Of a stretch of 64,000 nt of DNA, positions 11,401 through 21,649 are shown piece after piece. Positions within the stretch are counted from its first letter, which is position 1. Every line of letters begins with the position of its first letter. The position numbers and the translations under genes are program-made. The DNA comes from Branchinecta lynchi (taxonomy: Eukaryota; Arthropoda; Branchiopoda; Anostraca; Branchinectidae): positions 12,276,212 to 12,340,211 of the forward strand of contig JAKZAP010000021.1 in NCBI GenBank assembly GCA_023053575.1. Direction: 5' to 3'. The notes below the pieces were generated by a model. The model was given only the letters and a program-made list of their open reading frames with translations, had not been told where the DNA came from and did no database searches.

Positions 11401-12416
11401 CCATACGTCACACAAACTGCCATCTCAACGCCATTGTCCGAGTGGAGATGCCGATTGATAATGGGCGGCGACCACTTTGTTAAAATGGTGTGCAGGACAA
11501 AATATGAACCGGAAATCAGAAGATGCCCTGTAAAGTACATATCTGACCTATAATAGTGACGCAGCCTACTTCCGTAATCACTCCAGCCGTTTCTGATCCC
11601 GGAGGCCCGAATCTGTACGGTACATTCCAACCGCTCTAACAAAACGTCGTTGATTTTCTCACTTGCCGGGTTTCTTTCTGCGAGAAGTATTTCCATGCGA
11701 GAAGTATTTCCAACCGGTTATGTAAATTTTTCCTGGTTTTCGCTACGAGTCAAAGGGTGTTGAAAACGGCTTAAAACAGCTAACGCCATGTATAATTTGT
11801 TGAAAGCGGAGCCTAGTCTTAAAGCACATTTCTTACTAGAAACGATATTTTCACTATGAAGTGGACCAGAAAAATGTTTTTCGAAAATACCATTACTTTC
11901 CACTTGAATTTAGCGATTTTATTGTTAGCGCGTGTCGATTCTATTCAGCCTTCCTGCTCTCCGACGCGGCGGCTGGGCGCAAAACATTTGAAAACTGAAC
12001 GCGCCGTGGCGTGTTCAGTTTTCAAAAGTCATAAACAGAAGATTCTCATATCCTTGTGTGTGAAAGAGTTCTCAGCGTACGTTGAAGATTCTGGCAGACT
12101 TTGAGTTGCGTAACGGGCAAAACTGGGCACGGCCGAAAAAGTGCCAAAAATTCGTAGGAACAAAACCAAAGAATGGAGAAAGGTCGGGATTTCAGAAGCT
12201 TACAATTCCATATGGGAGCTAGGTATATTATAAAAGACAAAACAAGCAAGAGGGTTCTTTAAAGTATTCAATTATTTTTAAATACTGGTAGTTGAAGAGT
12301 AAGTAGTGCTAGGGGTCCTTTAAGCCATTCTTTTCTTCTAGGCTTTTAAAGTCCGTGGTATGCGTGAGCTTAACGGCGATTTAAACGGAAATGGACATAG
12401 AGGCACCGAAGTTTGA
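5176..12416 (+). CDS. Coiled-coil protein, last four coding exons (5' part outside window)
   Basis: Exons 5176-5411, 6722-6893, 9968-10042 and 12342-12416 join through GT-AG introns of phases 2, 0 and 0 into one open frame of 185 residues plus TGA. The visible part starts with a Ser/Glu-rich linker (about 45 residues). A helical coiled-coil segment of about 110 residues follows, rich in Glu, Lys, Leu and Gln. The tail is short, polar and Asn/Gly-rich, ending in RGTEV. There is no catalytic motif or membrane segment. I do not recognise the family; a cytoskeletal or scaffold protein is possible. Matching phases across three introns make the exon chain itself secure. Upstream exons must lie left of the window or were not recognised. 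The introns are full of transposons. Confidence 0.8.
5412..5905. repeat. Tandem duplication in intron, with palindromic GATATCGTATC units
   Basis: Two diverged copies abut: about 5426-5692 and 5693-5905. Both contain CCC..GTCA(C/G)TAGCATACC, TATAGGTAGTTACATAATGAC, ACAGAGGTGTATCGAGTGG and TTTCCTCAAAAACTGAAAGG. The first copy has expanded a palindromic block (TACGATATCGTATCAACCTC and relatives) that the second holds once. Confidence 0.75.
5906..6388. other. Gap: intron, no feature recognised
   Basis: Unique-looking intron sequence. Short repeats of 'ATCATGAAGCTGCC' lie near 5930-6020. No exon. Confidence 0.45.
6389..6560. repeat. Family D hairpin element
   Basis: The left arm is ACGGATACGTCAGCTACGATTC and the right arm ends GTAGCTGACGTATCC. 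GGACCCTTGCCAAGAAGGGCCG lies between them and AGTCAGCTTGGGCTC at the end. Copies at about 21180-21450 share this sequence type. Confidence 0.7.
6722..6893 (+). CDS. Coiled-coil gene, exon b
   Basis: Acceptor TATCTTCTAG, donor GAG|GTAAAA. It adds 57 residues that are almost all coiled-coil (for example KLREAQDELIRRSQVESKL). The split Arg codon AG|G joins exon a, and the exon ends in phase 0. Confidence 0.8.
6926..7308 (+). repeat. Family A element, right part cut off
   Basis: Left end TTTTTGGGATCCCAAAACG, leader, and one and a half internal units (to TTTAGGGGTAAAAAG). A family F copy replaces the rest. Confidence 0.75.
7309..7592. repeat. Family F inverted-repeat element, degenerate copy
   Basis: It ends CCAAGTGTTATCTAACTTCTGACAGTG. 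The core (CAGATG..TTTTTTCAGCG and GACAATGCTTG..TTTGCATAATG) matches the centre of the better copy at 18175-18542. The left terminal repeat is eroded. Confidence 0.6.
7670..8115 (+). repeat. Family I repeat
   Basis: GC-richer than its surroundings, with repeated 'CCAAGTT(T/G)CATC' and 'GGATCACC(G/C)GTTCG' phrases. It ends GACAGACGTTACGATCCATCGC..GGCTGCAAGTGCCATAC. Related sequence is at 22330-23065, 55740-56065 and about 26400-26590. Confidence 0.6.
8208..8477 (+). repeat. Family C repeat, left half
   Basis: This matches the left half of the intact C copy at 11816-12215 (TTAAAGCACA..CTTACTA, AATACCATTACTTTCCAC, TTGTTAGCGC). The right half is at 9489-9690, so family A copied itself into the middle. 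Confidence 0.7.
8478..9488 (-). repeat. Family A element, full-length, inserted in family C
   Basis: Read on -, it starts TTTTGGGATCCCAAAACG at 9488 and ends with the AAGACAAGACC..GGGATCCCATCAACACCTTTGGTCTTG side at 8478. Four or so internal units are visible. It splits a family C repeat. Confidence 0.8.
9489..9690 (+). repeat. Family C repeat, right half
   Basis: GTCCTTATTTGTGAAAGAG, GCGTGAC..CAAAACT and GTCGTAGGTACAAAACG align with 12047-12215 of the intact copy. Confidence 0.65.
9691..9800 (-). repeat. SINE-like tail, reverse orientation
   Basis: TTATTTATTTATTATTATTATTTATTTATAACCCGCC, then GCGGAGTAAATGAAGAAAGTAAATAAAACACAT. This is the reverse complement of the 4557-4700 family with a different simple-repeat end. 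Confidence 0.55.
9968..10042 (+). CDS. Coiled-coil gene, exon c
   Basis: Acceptor TATTTGTAG, donor CCT|GTAAGT. Exactly 25 codons: KLSTEATALREQLNL, then a polar end (NYDDLNNP). Phase 0 on both sides, so it could be skipped without a frameshift. Confidence 0.75.
10420..10700 (+). repeat. Family B repeat
   Basis: It contains AATAGTAACTATT, AAGTTACTACGCTGA, GAACGTAGTAAGCGTGG and TAGTAACTAGCAAGTAGGGTGGAACA. A second copy is at 12760-13035 and a fragment at 59949-60012. Confidence 0.7.
10716..10854. repeat. Family D-like hairpin
   Basis: Arms GGAAAGTCAGCGACGAT and ATCGTAGCTGACTTTCC enclose CTAAGAAGGGCCGAAATATTGC. Confidence 0.6.
10860..11815. other. Gap: intron, no feature recognised
   Basis: A few chance open frames up to 141 codons with no domain and no splice support. 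I see nothing functional. Confidence 0.4.
11816..12215 (+). repeat. Family C repeat, uninterrupted copy
   Basis: This is the reference copy that shows the two halves at 8208-8477 and 9489-9690 belong together. It ends about 125 bases before the last coding exon of the coiled-coil gene. Confidence 0.7.
12342..12416 (+). CDS. Coiled-coil gene, last coding exon
   Basis: Acceptor TTCTTTTCTTCTAG, then 24 codons (AFKVRGMRELNGDLNGNGHR..) and TGA at 12414-12416. It is in phase 0 with exon c. No clear AATAAA follows closely, so the 3' end of the mRNA is not placed. Confidence 0.75.
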   Translation, partial: AFKVRGMRELNGDLNGNGHRGTEV

Positions 12417-12759
12417 TTTCTTCTCAAAGCTTGCATCAGAGTATAAAAGAGTGAGAGCACTTCCACGAATGAATGGCCTTTCGTATAGCAGTTTTAAAAT
12501 GTTCAGTGGATAAGCTAGATGGCCTTGAAGTTTCAAATCGTAGTACATACTTGCATTATAGTGCGTCTGACAAAGTTCTTTCAAGGAGGAGTGTAAGTTC
12601 CTATCTCACATGGTTAGCACTGTTGAATAGTTATTTGATGTGGTTTAACGCCAGCTAAAGAGTTTTTCCCACGGTGTTTCAGTGCCCGTTCAGGGTATCC
12701 TTTCGAGTAGAGTAACGAGTAGAGCCGGGACGCGGAAACAAAATCGACTATAGAGCGTG
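12417..12759 (+). other. Probable 3' UTR and flank of the coiled-coil gene
   Basis: No repeat or second gene seen. A canonical polyadenylation signal was not found here, so the UTR end is unknown. Confidence 0.4.
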
Positions 12760-13035
12760 TTGCAAACTATTACTTACTACTTTAGTTCCAACCTCGTACA
12801 AAGTTACTACGCTGATCGTTCCAACCTTCTCGAAATAGTAACTATTTGCTTTATACCGTGCTCGGGAGCGTAGTAAGCGTGGTAACTACGCATCTCTGTA
12901 ACGTGATTGGTCGGATTCGCCCGTGGCATGGTATTCTGCTCGAAATTAGAAATTCGCTCCAGCCTCGACGGCAAAAAGCTCGAATTCATGACCTTATGCG
13001 TAGTAACTTCGGTAAGTAGGGTGGAACACGCTCAT
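12760..13035 (+). repeat. Family B repeat, second copy
   Basis: It parallels 10420-10700: AAAGTTACTACGCTGATCG, GAAATAGTAACTATTTGC, GGAGCGTAGTAAGCGTGG and AAGTAGGGTGGAACACG. The neighbouring CCGCGATCTGGGGGCACCAAGC at about 13120 is a short tandem duplicate. Confidence 0.7.
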
Positions 13036-13319
13036 AGTTGAAACGGTGCAGCTCGAAATTGTGGCCTGGGGGGAGCGATTTTTTCCGCTAGCGGCGACAG
13101 ATTTGCCTAGGCGAAAGCAAAACCGCGATCTGGGGGCACCAAGCTTAAACCGCGATCTGGGGGCACCAAGCTTAAAACACTGAGCGCTACTAAATGTGTT
13201 TAAAAACCTTAAGAGACAAGGGGAAAGGAAAAACAAGGAACTCCTGCCATTTGAAGCGTAGCGGTGTTCAGGCGGATCCCACTGGTGCCGATCTCGCTTC
13301 ACCACATAGTAAAATGCGG

Positions 13320-13500
13320 ACTTGCGTAAAATCCGAGCGTATTTTAGGGCTGTATTTGGGCTTGAACAGATCTAGCAATACGGACGTATTTATATACAAA
13401 AGGGACTGGTTTCTCAAATACGTCCGTATTGCTAGAAATCTTTTCAAGTCCAAATACGTTCGTAAGTATTTCAAAATACGCTCGGATTTGCGCAGTGTGT
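13320..13500. repeat. Long hairpin element
   Basis: Arms of about 70 bp: ATCCGAGCGTATTTTAGGG..AGCAATACGGACGTATTT against AAATACGTCCGTATTGCT..AAAATACGCTCGGAT. No second copy was noticed in the window. Confidence 0.7.
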
Positions 13501-14283
13501 AAACGTACCATGAAGGGGGAGCAAGTTTCGCCACCAGCGGAAATTAGACTTTATTGATGATAGTAAGAGAAAAATAACACTAGGGTGTAGCGCCAAGACT
13601 TCACAAAATTAATACACATTTGAGTAGCAGCGATACTACCACCACTAGCGATGGAGAACATCCCTACTGAAACTCATTTTGTCGTTCACCATCGCTGGGT
13701 CCGATTATTTCATATTTTGAACTTTGCAAAAAAAATTGAAGAACCACATTGTTTCCTTGGTGTGTGCAGACCGCACCTTGCTTTACTAGAAATTTCTATA
13801 CCTGCAAGTTTGTCTCGCTTTAAATGCCGCAAGCGTAGTTTCTGACGCTACGAGTATGGCCCGTTTGCAAAGCATGGAAAGCATAGGTCTTTGTGCTACT
13901 CCGTAGTGTTGTTTTGCTCTGATGATAGTACACGAGTATTAACCTCCGTAAAAATGTGACAAAGTGAAAGTCTGTGTAGCCTTTGCTTCGCCTTGCAATA
14001 TTATTTATGAGTGACTAAGATCGATAGTGTATGTTTCACCTTGTGCAGGGTAGAAGCTATGTTTATTTGAGCAGGTACTTAAATGTGAACAGTACAGTTT
14101 TGGGCTAAATGGTAGAATGAAGATCCAAAGTACCTATTCAGCTGTTTTCAGAGGTCCCTAATTACCTACTTTGGCTAACTCATAGGTTCTTGCTCATAGT
14201 TGAGTTTCGTTCACGGCAAATGCATGAAAAAAAGGAAAGTCCAAAGTCAACAAACGTTCAAAGAAGCATACCCTGCTGTAGTA
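13501..14283. other. Gap: nothing recognised
   Basis: No exon, repeat or structured element that I can support. Confidence 0.4.
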
Positions 14284-14585
14284 CACTGTAAAAACAAAAT
14301 ATTGCAGTATTTGCTACTTGGATTAATCTTGTCTCTAAAAAGATAAACTTATTTGACGGTGCAAAACTGATAAGTCAGCTACATTTACATATTAGAGCTC
14401 TAATAAAATGTAGCTTACTTGTCCGTTTTGCACCGTCAAATATGATTCGCAGTCAGCTTGGACTGAAGGACTATCTATAAAGATAATCTTGTCTCTAATT
14501 CGGATTAATCTTATCCCAAGATTAATCCCAGTAGCAAATACTGCTGTTAACTTTAATCCTTACTCGGAGGACCCTTTTTATAGTG
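14284..14585. mobile_element. Family G inverted-repeat element (TA flanks) with nested family D
   Basis: The left end is CACTGTAAAAACAAAAT; the right end is ..CTTTTTATAGTG, slightly mutated. Both sides carry TA, as in Tc1/mariner target sites. The core repeats AGTATTTGCTAC, GGATTAATCTTGTCTC and GCAAATACTGC. A family D hairpin at about 14353-14480 sits inside; AAAGATAA on both sides of it may be its 8-bp target duplication. Confidence 0.7.
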
Positions 14586-15421
14586 TACGTTGTTATCTGT
14601 AAAAAAAAACAACTTCAAATCCACATAAACAGGTTTTTATGGTGGTACTAGAGCACTGTGCTAATGCGTTGGTTATACTCTAACGTTGAAGCACTGTCCC
14701 TACAAATTTTGATTTGTATATGACTGATTTGCGACAGACTGTTATGCAGCTACCGATTCTTATACTTACGGTTAAGCATACAATACTCATGTTAATTATT
14801 TTTTTGTATTTAGTTTTTGCCGTCGAGCCCGACATTTAAAACTCGCAACATCAGTATTATGTTCATATCTCTGTGTGATTTCCGTAGAATCTCAAGCTTA
14901 TCCACACTGGTTTATTTCGTAATGCGTTAGCTGCCTTGAAAGCAAAGTCTCTTCGTAGCGTTTTGTGCATTTCTACTTACTTCATTGTGTATATGAAAGA
15001 TAGCTCAGTTCAGTTTCACTTTATTCAAAAAACATGCAAGTTAGTCGACTAGTCATAATTAACAGACACAAAATTGCAAAATATACAATTAATAACCATT
15101 TGCAGATTAAAAAATCGACCTGGTATTAAACAACTTAACAAACGAGGGCACACAACTAAGCTCATATTGACCGTAGTGGTATCCCCGTAGCGAAAGTATG
15201 AACTGGGTGCACAGTACCCTAACCATGACCTATTATAAATAATTCAAATTGGTAGGGTTTCTGAGCTTCACTCAAATCGTCAACTTTTATTGGGCTAGAG
15301 CAGTTATATATTAATAAATAATGTATTTCCTTAATAGCATTTACAACTGCTAGCTGCGGGTCGTCAATATAGCAAATTACAATTTACGGGTTGGTTGATG
15401 TTTAAAGGACACCTGAACAAT
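14586..15421. other. Gap: nothing recognised
   Basis: AT-rich sequence with no supported gene or repeat. Confidence 0.4.
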
Positions 15422-15726
15422 CCCGATGAAAAATTTATCTCAAAATAGTACTATGAAGTACTACGAAAAAGTAGCATGCAGTACCAACGATGCTACTATA
15501 TGCTTCTACTTCAAGGCTACCGTGTTATTGCATACTTCTATATGCTACTATTAGCAAGACTGGATGCTACTATGGCCAAGACAGGATGCTACTGGATACT
15601 ACTACATAAGATTGGACCAGTCTGAGGCACATTAAATGATAATATTCTTTGCTATTACGTAGTATTACATGCAACGTTTTCGTACTACTACCATGCTACT
15701 ACACAGGCTACAAATTTTTCATCGGG
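15422..15726. mobile_element. Family H inverted-repeat element
   Basis: The ends are CCCGATGAAAAATTT and AAATTTTTCATCGGG. The interior is built of short GATGCTACTA/TAGTAGCAT motifs, as in the copies at 45559-46003 and 46612-47556. No coding content. Confidence 0.75.
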
Positions 15727-17034
15727 ATGAAACCATATTTGAACCATGGAGAATGCATTTACAGACATGGACACGGAGTGCATTCTTCTCCTGAGCGTGA
15801 CGTTTTCAAAATAGGGATGATTGTTTCCGGAGGTTTGCACATGCAGACTCCAAGACAAAAAGCGCAGTTCATTCAAATCTTGTACAGCGCTGGCCGGATC
15901 GTATTAGAATTTCTTCTAGATATACGTTTGGGCTTATCTGGTTAAAAAATATTCCAGAAGAAGGGTTGATTGGAGACATTTGTTCATTTTTGCTCAGTAC
16001 TGAAATAAGGACAGATGCAAAATGGAGCAAAAATCATAGCTTGGAAACGGTATTTCGTATTTGGATTGGGTTTTCTGCAGGCAATGTTAACGGACGTGAT
16101 ACAGATAGGGATGATACTTGGTACTCTTCATTCAGGTGTCATTTAAGGACAGTTAAAATTACGAATAAAATAAGGCACAAACGAAGATCGGTTAAGTTTA
16201 TGGGTGGGGGGGGATGCACAAGTCGTGACTTGTCAGGGATAGCTACTCTTTTCCTTGTGCATGCACGGGTCTGGTCTAGAGTCTCAGAGTCTGGGAAAGT
16301 AGTCCAATGGTGATCAGGGGGTAACGAGGGGTCCATAGGGTAACCAGCGTTAGGCACAGGTATAAAACTACAGAGAAGCCTCACATGCCCAGTCAGCTGA
16401 TAGGTCTTCGGAGAATCCGAAAAATGCTAGAAGCTTCAAAAAATGGTATTCCTGAATCCTTACGGAACATGCAAAAGGGTTACAGCCGAATGTTGATAGT
16501 TTGACGTAGGCCTCCCTACCCGTACCCCGTAAAGGCAAAGCAGTTAGGATAGAGAGGAAACAAAGAGCTGTGTCTCAGTAAGATCAACAGGGGAGACATG
16601 TCAATTAGTGTTTGAATTTGTAAGGACAAGTGAGATTTATTAGAAATGATATTTTTCTCCATGACTGTATTACTACTTTATTTGCTGATTTCGATCTTTG
16701 AGAATATACGCGTACATAAGTATTCGTACAGTCGAAGCTGACCCGTATGGAAATTTTCCGCCCTGAAATTGACCAAAATAAGATAAAATCAGATTTCGAC
16801 CCGGTTTTTAGGTCAGTTTCTTCGTTGGATCGACCGGAATTTCGGCCTCGACTCGGCTCGAGGCCGACTTTCCGGTCTATCAGAGGAAGGAACTAAGCTG
16901 AAATCGGGTCGATTTCTATTAAGAGTCTGGGTTTGATCCGTGCGGGAAAGTTCGTACGGGGACTGCGAGTGTCTGATATGCTATTGAAGACGTTCGGGCT
17001 GAAGAGGACCCTTGGCAAGAAGGGCTGAGATACG
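15727..17034. other. Gap: nothing recognised
   Basis: Chance open frames only (up to 115 codons). An internal palindromic patch near 16790-16880 (GGCCTCGACTCGGCTCGAGGCC) is noted without a known role. Confidence 0.4.
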
Positions 17035-17421
17035 CACTGTCAGAAGTTTCATAACAGATTGCGCATAAACACTTTTCAAGAATAAACACCTTTCACTTAG
17101 AAATAAAGTGTTATGACCATTTAAGTTTATACTATTTCGTGCCTAGATCTCCAACAACACCTTCATTAGGTAAAAATACTACACTGTCAGAAGTTACGTA
17201 ACGACAACAGAAGGATGCGCGGTTTCAACAGATAACACTTCGGGATGTTATCTGTTATGTTTCTTTCGTTCCCGTTAGTATTTTTACCAATTGAAGGTGT
17301 TGTTGAGAGATCTGGCACGAAATAGTGTAAACTTAATTGGTCATAACACTTTATTTCCTAAGTGAAAAGGTGTTATTCTTGAAAGTGTTATACGCTATCT
17401 GTTATGAAACTTCTGACAGTG
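17035..17421. mobile_element. Family F inverted-repeat element with a nested relative
   Basis: Terminal arms of about 150 bp: CACTGTCAGAAGTTTCATAA at left and its complement at right. The arms pair past AAACACCTTTTCACTTAG and ATCTCCAACAACACC. At about 17181-17260 a second CACTGTCAGAAGTTACG start plus GATGCGCGGTTTCAACAGA lies inside, so one family member inserted into another. Confidence 0.75.
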
Positions 17422-18174
17422 CGTGTGTGACGGAATTTCTTCCCATCAAGTGTTAAGATGTTGAACGTGGGGGAAGTTTCCAAATTCCACTTCTTACACC
17501 ATTGTTGAGAGAATGGACGAGTGGAGGCGAGGTTTAGTGAAGTTAAGGCTCCTGGGGCGTGGGCTGAAGACATTCTGACACCGTAGGGGCCAGCTAGACC
17601 CAGGACCAGTCAGGAAACCGGACATAAGAGACAAGGGAAACCTCGGGGAATTCTATAGCTCAGCCGCAGTCAATCCAGAAATCCCTTATCAAGCTGGTTC
17701 ACACATCCTAGCGAAGCTGGAATTCACATATCCAGTCAAGCCCGAGGCCTACTAGCCGAGATGGACCATAACGTCTATAGTTAATTTACTCGTATTACGT
17801 GAACAAGAGTTTGACACATAATATATAACACTAATAGGTCCCTAACTAAATATATAAACAACTCTTACCACAAATTATAATATAGAGAGGTCCTGCTTGG
17901 ACCAAGAATGAAAGATGACTCTTTTGGCTAAGGACTCATTCCGTAGCCAAAACACTTAGAATGAAATGGATCAAAGCCTGACCTCGGATTAGCGAGCAGC
18001 TAACTGGAGCTAGTGGATAAAGACCGAGTGACATATTGTCACGATGCAGGGGAAATTAATGATGGTGATGAAAACCGTAGAGATATACAGAAAAGTAGGC
18101 GATAGAGGGAGGGAATAACCAGGAGGACTATTGCAGAGCAAAGTGCTATGGGATGTCTCCATAACACAAGGGTG
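17422..18174. other. Gap: nothing recognised
   Basis: No supported feature. Confidence 0.4.
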
Positions 18175-18542
18175 CACTGTTAGAAGTTTCATAACAGCTT
18201 GATAACAGACAACAGAAGCATGCGCGGTTTGAACAGACAGTTCGTGGCAGATAACACTTGGGATGTTATCTGTTATGTTCGAAAACGATATGCGTGAAAT
18301 GTTATGCAGAACAAACATTGCCAGGAAGAGCCAAAAAAGCATCTATTGACTTTTTTTTGTCGTCATGACGTCGGAAAATTCAGCAGATGCTTTTTGGCGA
18401 TTTGTCGGCTCTTCCTGATGGCAACGCTTGTTATGCATAACATTTTCAAACACAACAGACAACATACGATGTGTTGTCTGTTCCGCATTGTCTGTTGAAA
18501 CCGCGCATCCTTCTGGTGTCTGTTCTGAAACTTCTGACAGTG
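18175..18542. mobile_element. Family F inverted-repeat element
   Basis: Ends CACTGTTAGAAGTTTCATAA and GAAACTTCTGACAGTG. Subterminal ATGCGCGGTTTGAACAGAC and GAAACCGCGCATCC. Central inverted AGGAAGAGCC / GGCTCTTCCT. About 368 bp, no ORF. Confidence 0.75.
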
Positions 18543-18723
18543 TGGCGAAGGACTGGAACCTGTCAGAAAGAGAACGTCATGTCCGAATCTACTGGAAAGT
18601 TCAAATCTCGTCTGGGCAAAGAGTGAGAGAAAAAGCCCTTTGGATACAAATGGGATTAGAAATCCTAATGAGTCAATCCTCAGAATCAAAATTGGTTGCT
18701 TTTTTTATCTAAGTTGTGCTGGC

Positions 18724-20668
18724 CAGGGGCGTCACTATGGGGGGGAGGGGGCGGGGGACTCCCCCCCCCCCCCCCCCTAAAGGTCCTGAGAAAGTACTTT
18801 CGTCGGGCGAACCCCGGCGAAAGTTCGCGCCGGCAAACATAGAAAAAATAATATTTTGTATGCTTTTTATCAGGCATCGGTCGATCCGTCGGCACATCGG
18901 GTGTTTTTATATGCAAGAAATGAAATCCTGCAAACGTTTGTCGGGCAAAACATTGAAGAAATCAAATTCTGCATGCTTTTGTCGTGCCTCGGTATTCTCG
19001 TCGGCACATCGGGTTCTTTTTATACAGAAGGAATCCAGAAGAAATAAAAACAAATTAAGTTTTTGTTGGGCATCGGTCGACTCGTCGGCACATCGGGTTC
19101 TTTTTATACGCAAGAAATGAAATCCTGCAAACATTTGTCAGGCAAAGAACTGGAGAAATCGAATTCTGCAAGCTTTTGTCGTGCCTCGGTTCGTCAGCAC
19201 ATCGGGTTCTTTTTATAGAAAAGAAATCCAGAAGAAATATTTTTTTATGCTTTTGTCGGGCGTCGGTCGACTCGTTGGCATATCGGGTTCTACTTATACG
19301 TAAGAAATCAAATTTTGCAAACTTTGTCGGGCGCACCCAGGAAGTTTAAGTTTCATTGGCACAAGGGGTTATTTTGACACGTATGAATCAAGTTCCGTAC
19401 AGTCTAGTCGAGCAAGACACAGAACAAATCAAATGCTCGATGGTTTTGTCGGGCGTCGGTATTCTCGTCGGCACATCTTAAAAAAAAAAAAAAAAAAAAA
19501 AATCAAATTCTGTAACTTTTTATCGGGCCCATGCCAAAAGTTCAAGTCTCGTCGGTACATCGGCTTCTATTTACACGTTCTTTACAATCTTGTCGGGCAA
19601 AACCCAGAAGAAATCGAATTCTGAATGCTTTTGTCGGGCGTCGGTGTTCTTGTCCGCACACCGAGTGTTCTATACGTAAGAAATCAAATTCTGCAAACAT
19701 TTGCCGGTCGCAAACTTTTCCGGAAAAATACAGATTAAAAAAAAATCGGCGGCGTTGCTTAGTTCAACTTGTTCTGGGTACAGTCGTTGGAAGCTTCGCT
19801 TCTTAGCAAAAGTTGAAACGAAAAGCCGAATATGTGAAATTAAATATATGTATTTACATCAAAGGAACAATGTCAACTGATGCATTACAGTAAGTTTTAC
19901 ACAAAATTTCGCCTGGCGCATTTTGTAGTATTCCCTATTTGGAAGAATGGTGCATCATTTAGTTTTCCTTTTAGGATAGAAATTCTTGGGGTTTGAAACA
20001 CGTTAAAAGCCAGAAATTGTATGGTACTATAGCTGAATTTTCCGCAAAAAAACAGATTAAAAAAATTTCGCCTGCGCCGCTTGGTTTAACTTGCCTTGGT
20101 ACAGTCGTTGGAAGCTTTGCTTTCCAGCGAAAGTTCAAATGAAAAGACGAATATGTGAACTTTAAAATACGAGATTATACCAAAGGAATAATCTCAATTG
20201 ATGCGTTGTTACAGTTAATTCACACAAAATTTCGCCTGTGGCGCATTTTGTAGTATTCTTTATTGAGAAGAACAGTGTTCCATTTTGCTTGTCGTTTTAG
20301 GATTGAAATTCGCTGAAACACGTTAAAAGCTAGAACTTGTATGGTAGGTATAGTTAAATTTTTCCGGAAAAAAAGGCAGATTTAAAAAATTTCGCCTGCG
20401 GCGCTCAATTTAACTTGTTCTTGGTACAGTCGTTGGAAGCTTCGCTTTTTAGCGAAGGCTAAAATGATAAGCCACATATGTGAACTTAAAATACGAAATT
20501 ACATCAAAGGAATAATCTCAACTGATGCATTACAGTTAGTTTTACCCCGATTCTATTCTGTGCTGGCGGGAAATGTACGCCGTTGCCGCGAAGCGACAAC
20601 ATTTTTTAGTCCGTCGGCACAAACCGGACGTCCCCCCCCCCAAAGGTAAAAGGCTAGTGACGCCCCTG
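18724..20668. mobile_element. Large hAT-like non-autonomous element with 8-bp target duplication
   Basis: The ends are CAGGGGCGTCACTA and TAGTGACGCCCCTG, flanked by a perfect GTGCTGGC duplication (18716-18723, 20669-20676). G and C homopolymer runs lie just inside both ends. Two arrays make up the interior. At 18850-19690 are degenerate units built on GTCGGGC, CGTCGGCACATCGGG and AAGAAAT. At about 19720-20560 are three units of about 320 bp starting near CAGATTAAAAAAA..GGCGC. There is no transposase. The ends and the 8-bp duplication fit the hAT superfamily; that assignment is inference. Confidence 0.8.
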
Positions 20669-20737
20669 GTGCTGGCAATTGGCTTGGCCGGTTGCTTAAT
20701 TTCCGTTTTCAAACGCCGTCGATGTTCATCGACTGCT

Positions 20738-20830
20738 TATTTATTTATTTATTTATTTCAAATTATAGCCAACTGGGGCTGCTACATAACAACTCATTTA
20801 TGTACACTAAGAAACCTAAATAAAACAAAT
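20738..20830 (-). repeat. SINE-like fragment with TTTA tail
   Basis: TTATTTATTTATTTATTTCAAATTATAGCC, then GGGGCTGCTACATAACAACTC. It resembles a reverse-oriented retroposon end. Confidence 0.4.
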
Positions 20831-20945
20831 ATGCTGAAGGCACGAAGCCTCCAACAAACAAAGTACTCAATCAGGATGGGTCAACCCACTGGAATCAGGA
20901 TGGGTCAAACCCACAGTAAATTTCTTTCCCCCATGCTTGCCACAG

Positions 20946-21136
20946 AGGCAGAGACAGGCGCATTTGCGGACCAAACAGAATCACCAGCAGAGGATTGCTC
21001 GACGCCAGAATTTGAGACTGAAGAGAACTTAATTAACGTTTTTCCGGCTCCGGCGATCCTTGCCCGGTCAACCGTGCAGGCAAACTTCGAACTTGCTAGC
21101 TCACCAAGCTCGATGTCCGAAGTTTATAGGTTTTGA
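20946..21136 (+). CDS. Possible terminal exon (unassigned gene)
   Basis: A strong acceptor (TTTCTTTCCCCCATGCTTGCCACAG) ends at 20945. The frame after it is open for 62 codons, acidic and polar (for example DQTESPAEDCSTPEFETEEN), and closes with TGA at 21136. AATAAA follows at about 21170. It starts with two bases of a split codon, so exon c of the coiled-coil gene (phase 0) cannot join it. No partner exon was found; it could be chance. Confidence 0.3.
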
Positions 21137-21179
21137 ATTTATCAATTAAACAAAAAAGATTAATGCTGAAAATAAATAT

Positions 21180-21450
21180 TCTTTGAGCCCAAGCTGACTT
21201 TGAAAACAATATTCAAATAATGTATACAACGGATGCGTCAGCTACGATTCTTCATCAGCGATATTTCGGCCCTTCTTGGCAAGGGTCCTCGTAAGGCTGT
21301 CAGTCTTCAAGGTCAACGTCAGGGAGGGAAACAAACCTGTAATAAATAACTGAAGATTCTACCGACTATAAATATCTTATTCGAAGGGCCAAAATATCGC
21401 TGATGTAAAATCATAGCTGACGTATCCGTTGTATACATGATTTGAATATA
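21180..21450. repeat. Family D element
   Basis: CTTTGAGCCCAAGCTGACTTTGA, ACGGATGCGTCAGCTACGATTC, GCCCTTCTTGGCAAGGGTCC, then a right arm with GGGCCAAAATATCGC and TAGCTGACGTATCCGTTG. Confidence 0.65.
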
Positions 21451-21649
21451 TGCTAAAAATAAGATTAGCTGTAGCGCAAAAACGCTCGATTTCGTGTTGG
21501 CTACAAGCTATAACGTTGACCAGCTACTGCAACCGATGAACAAAATGGGTATGAGAGATCTTCGAGTTTGAAGGTAACCTCAAACTCCGATCAAAACGCA
21601 GCTATATACAATATTTTAATATTTTGTATATAGATATATAGATATTTTG

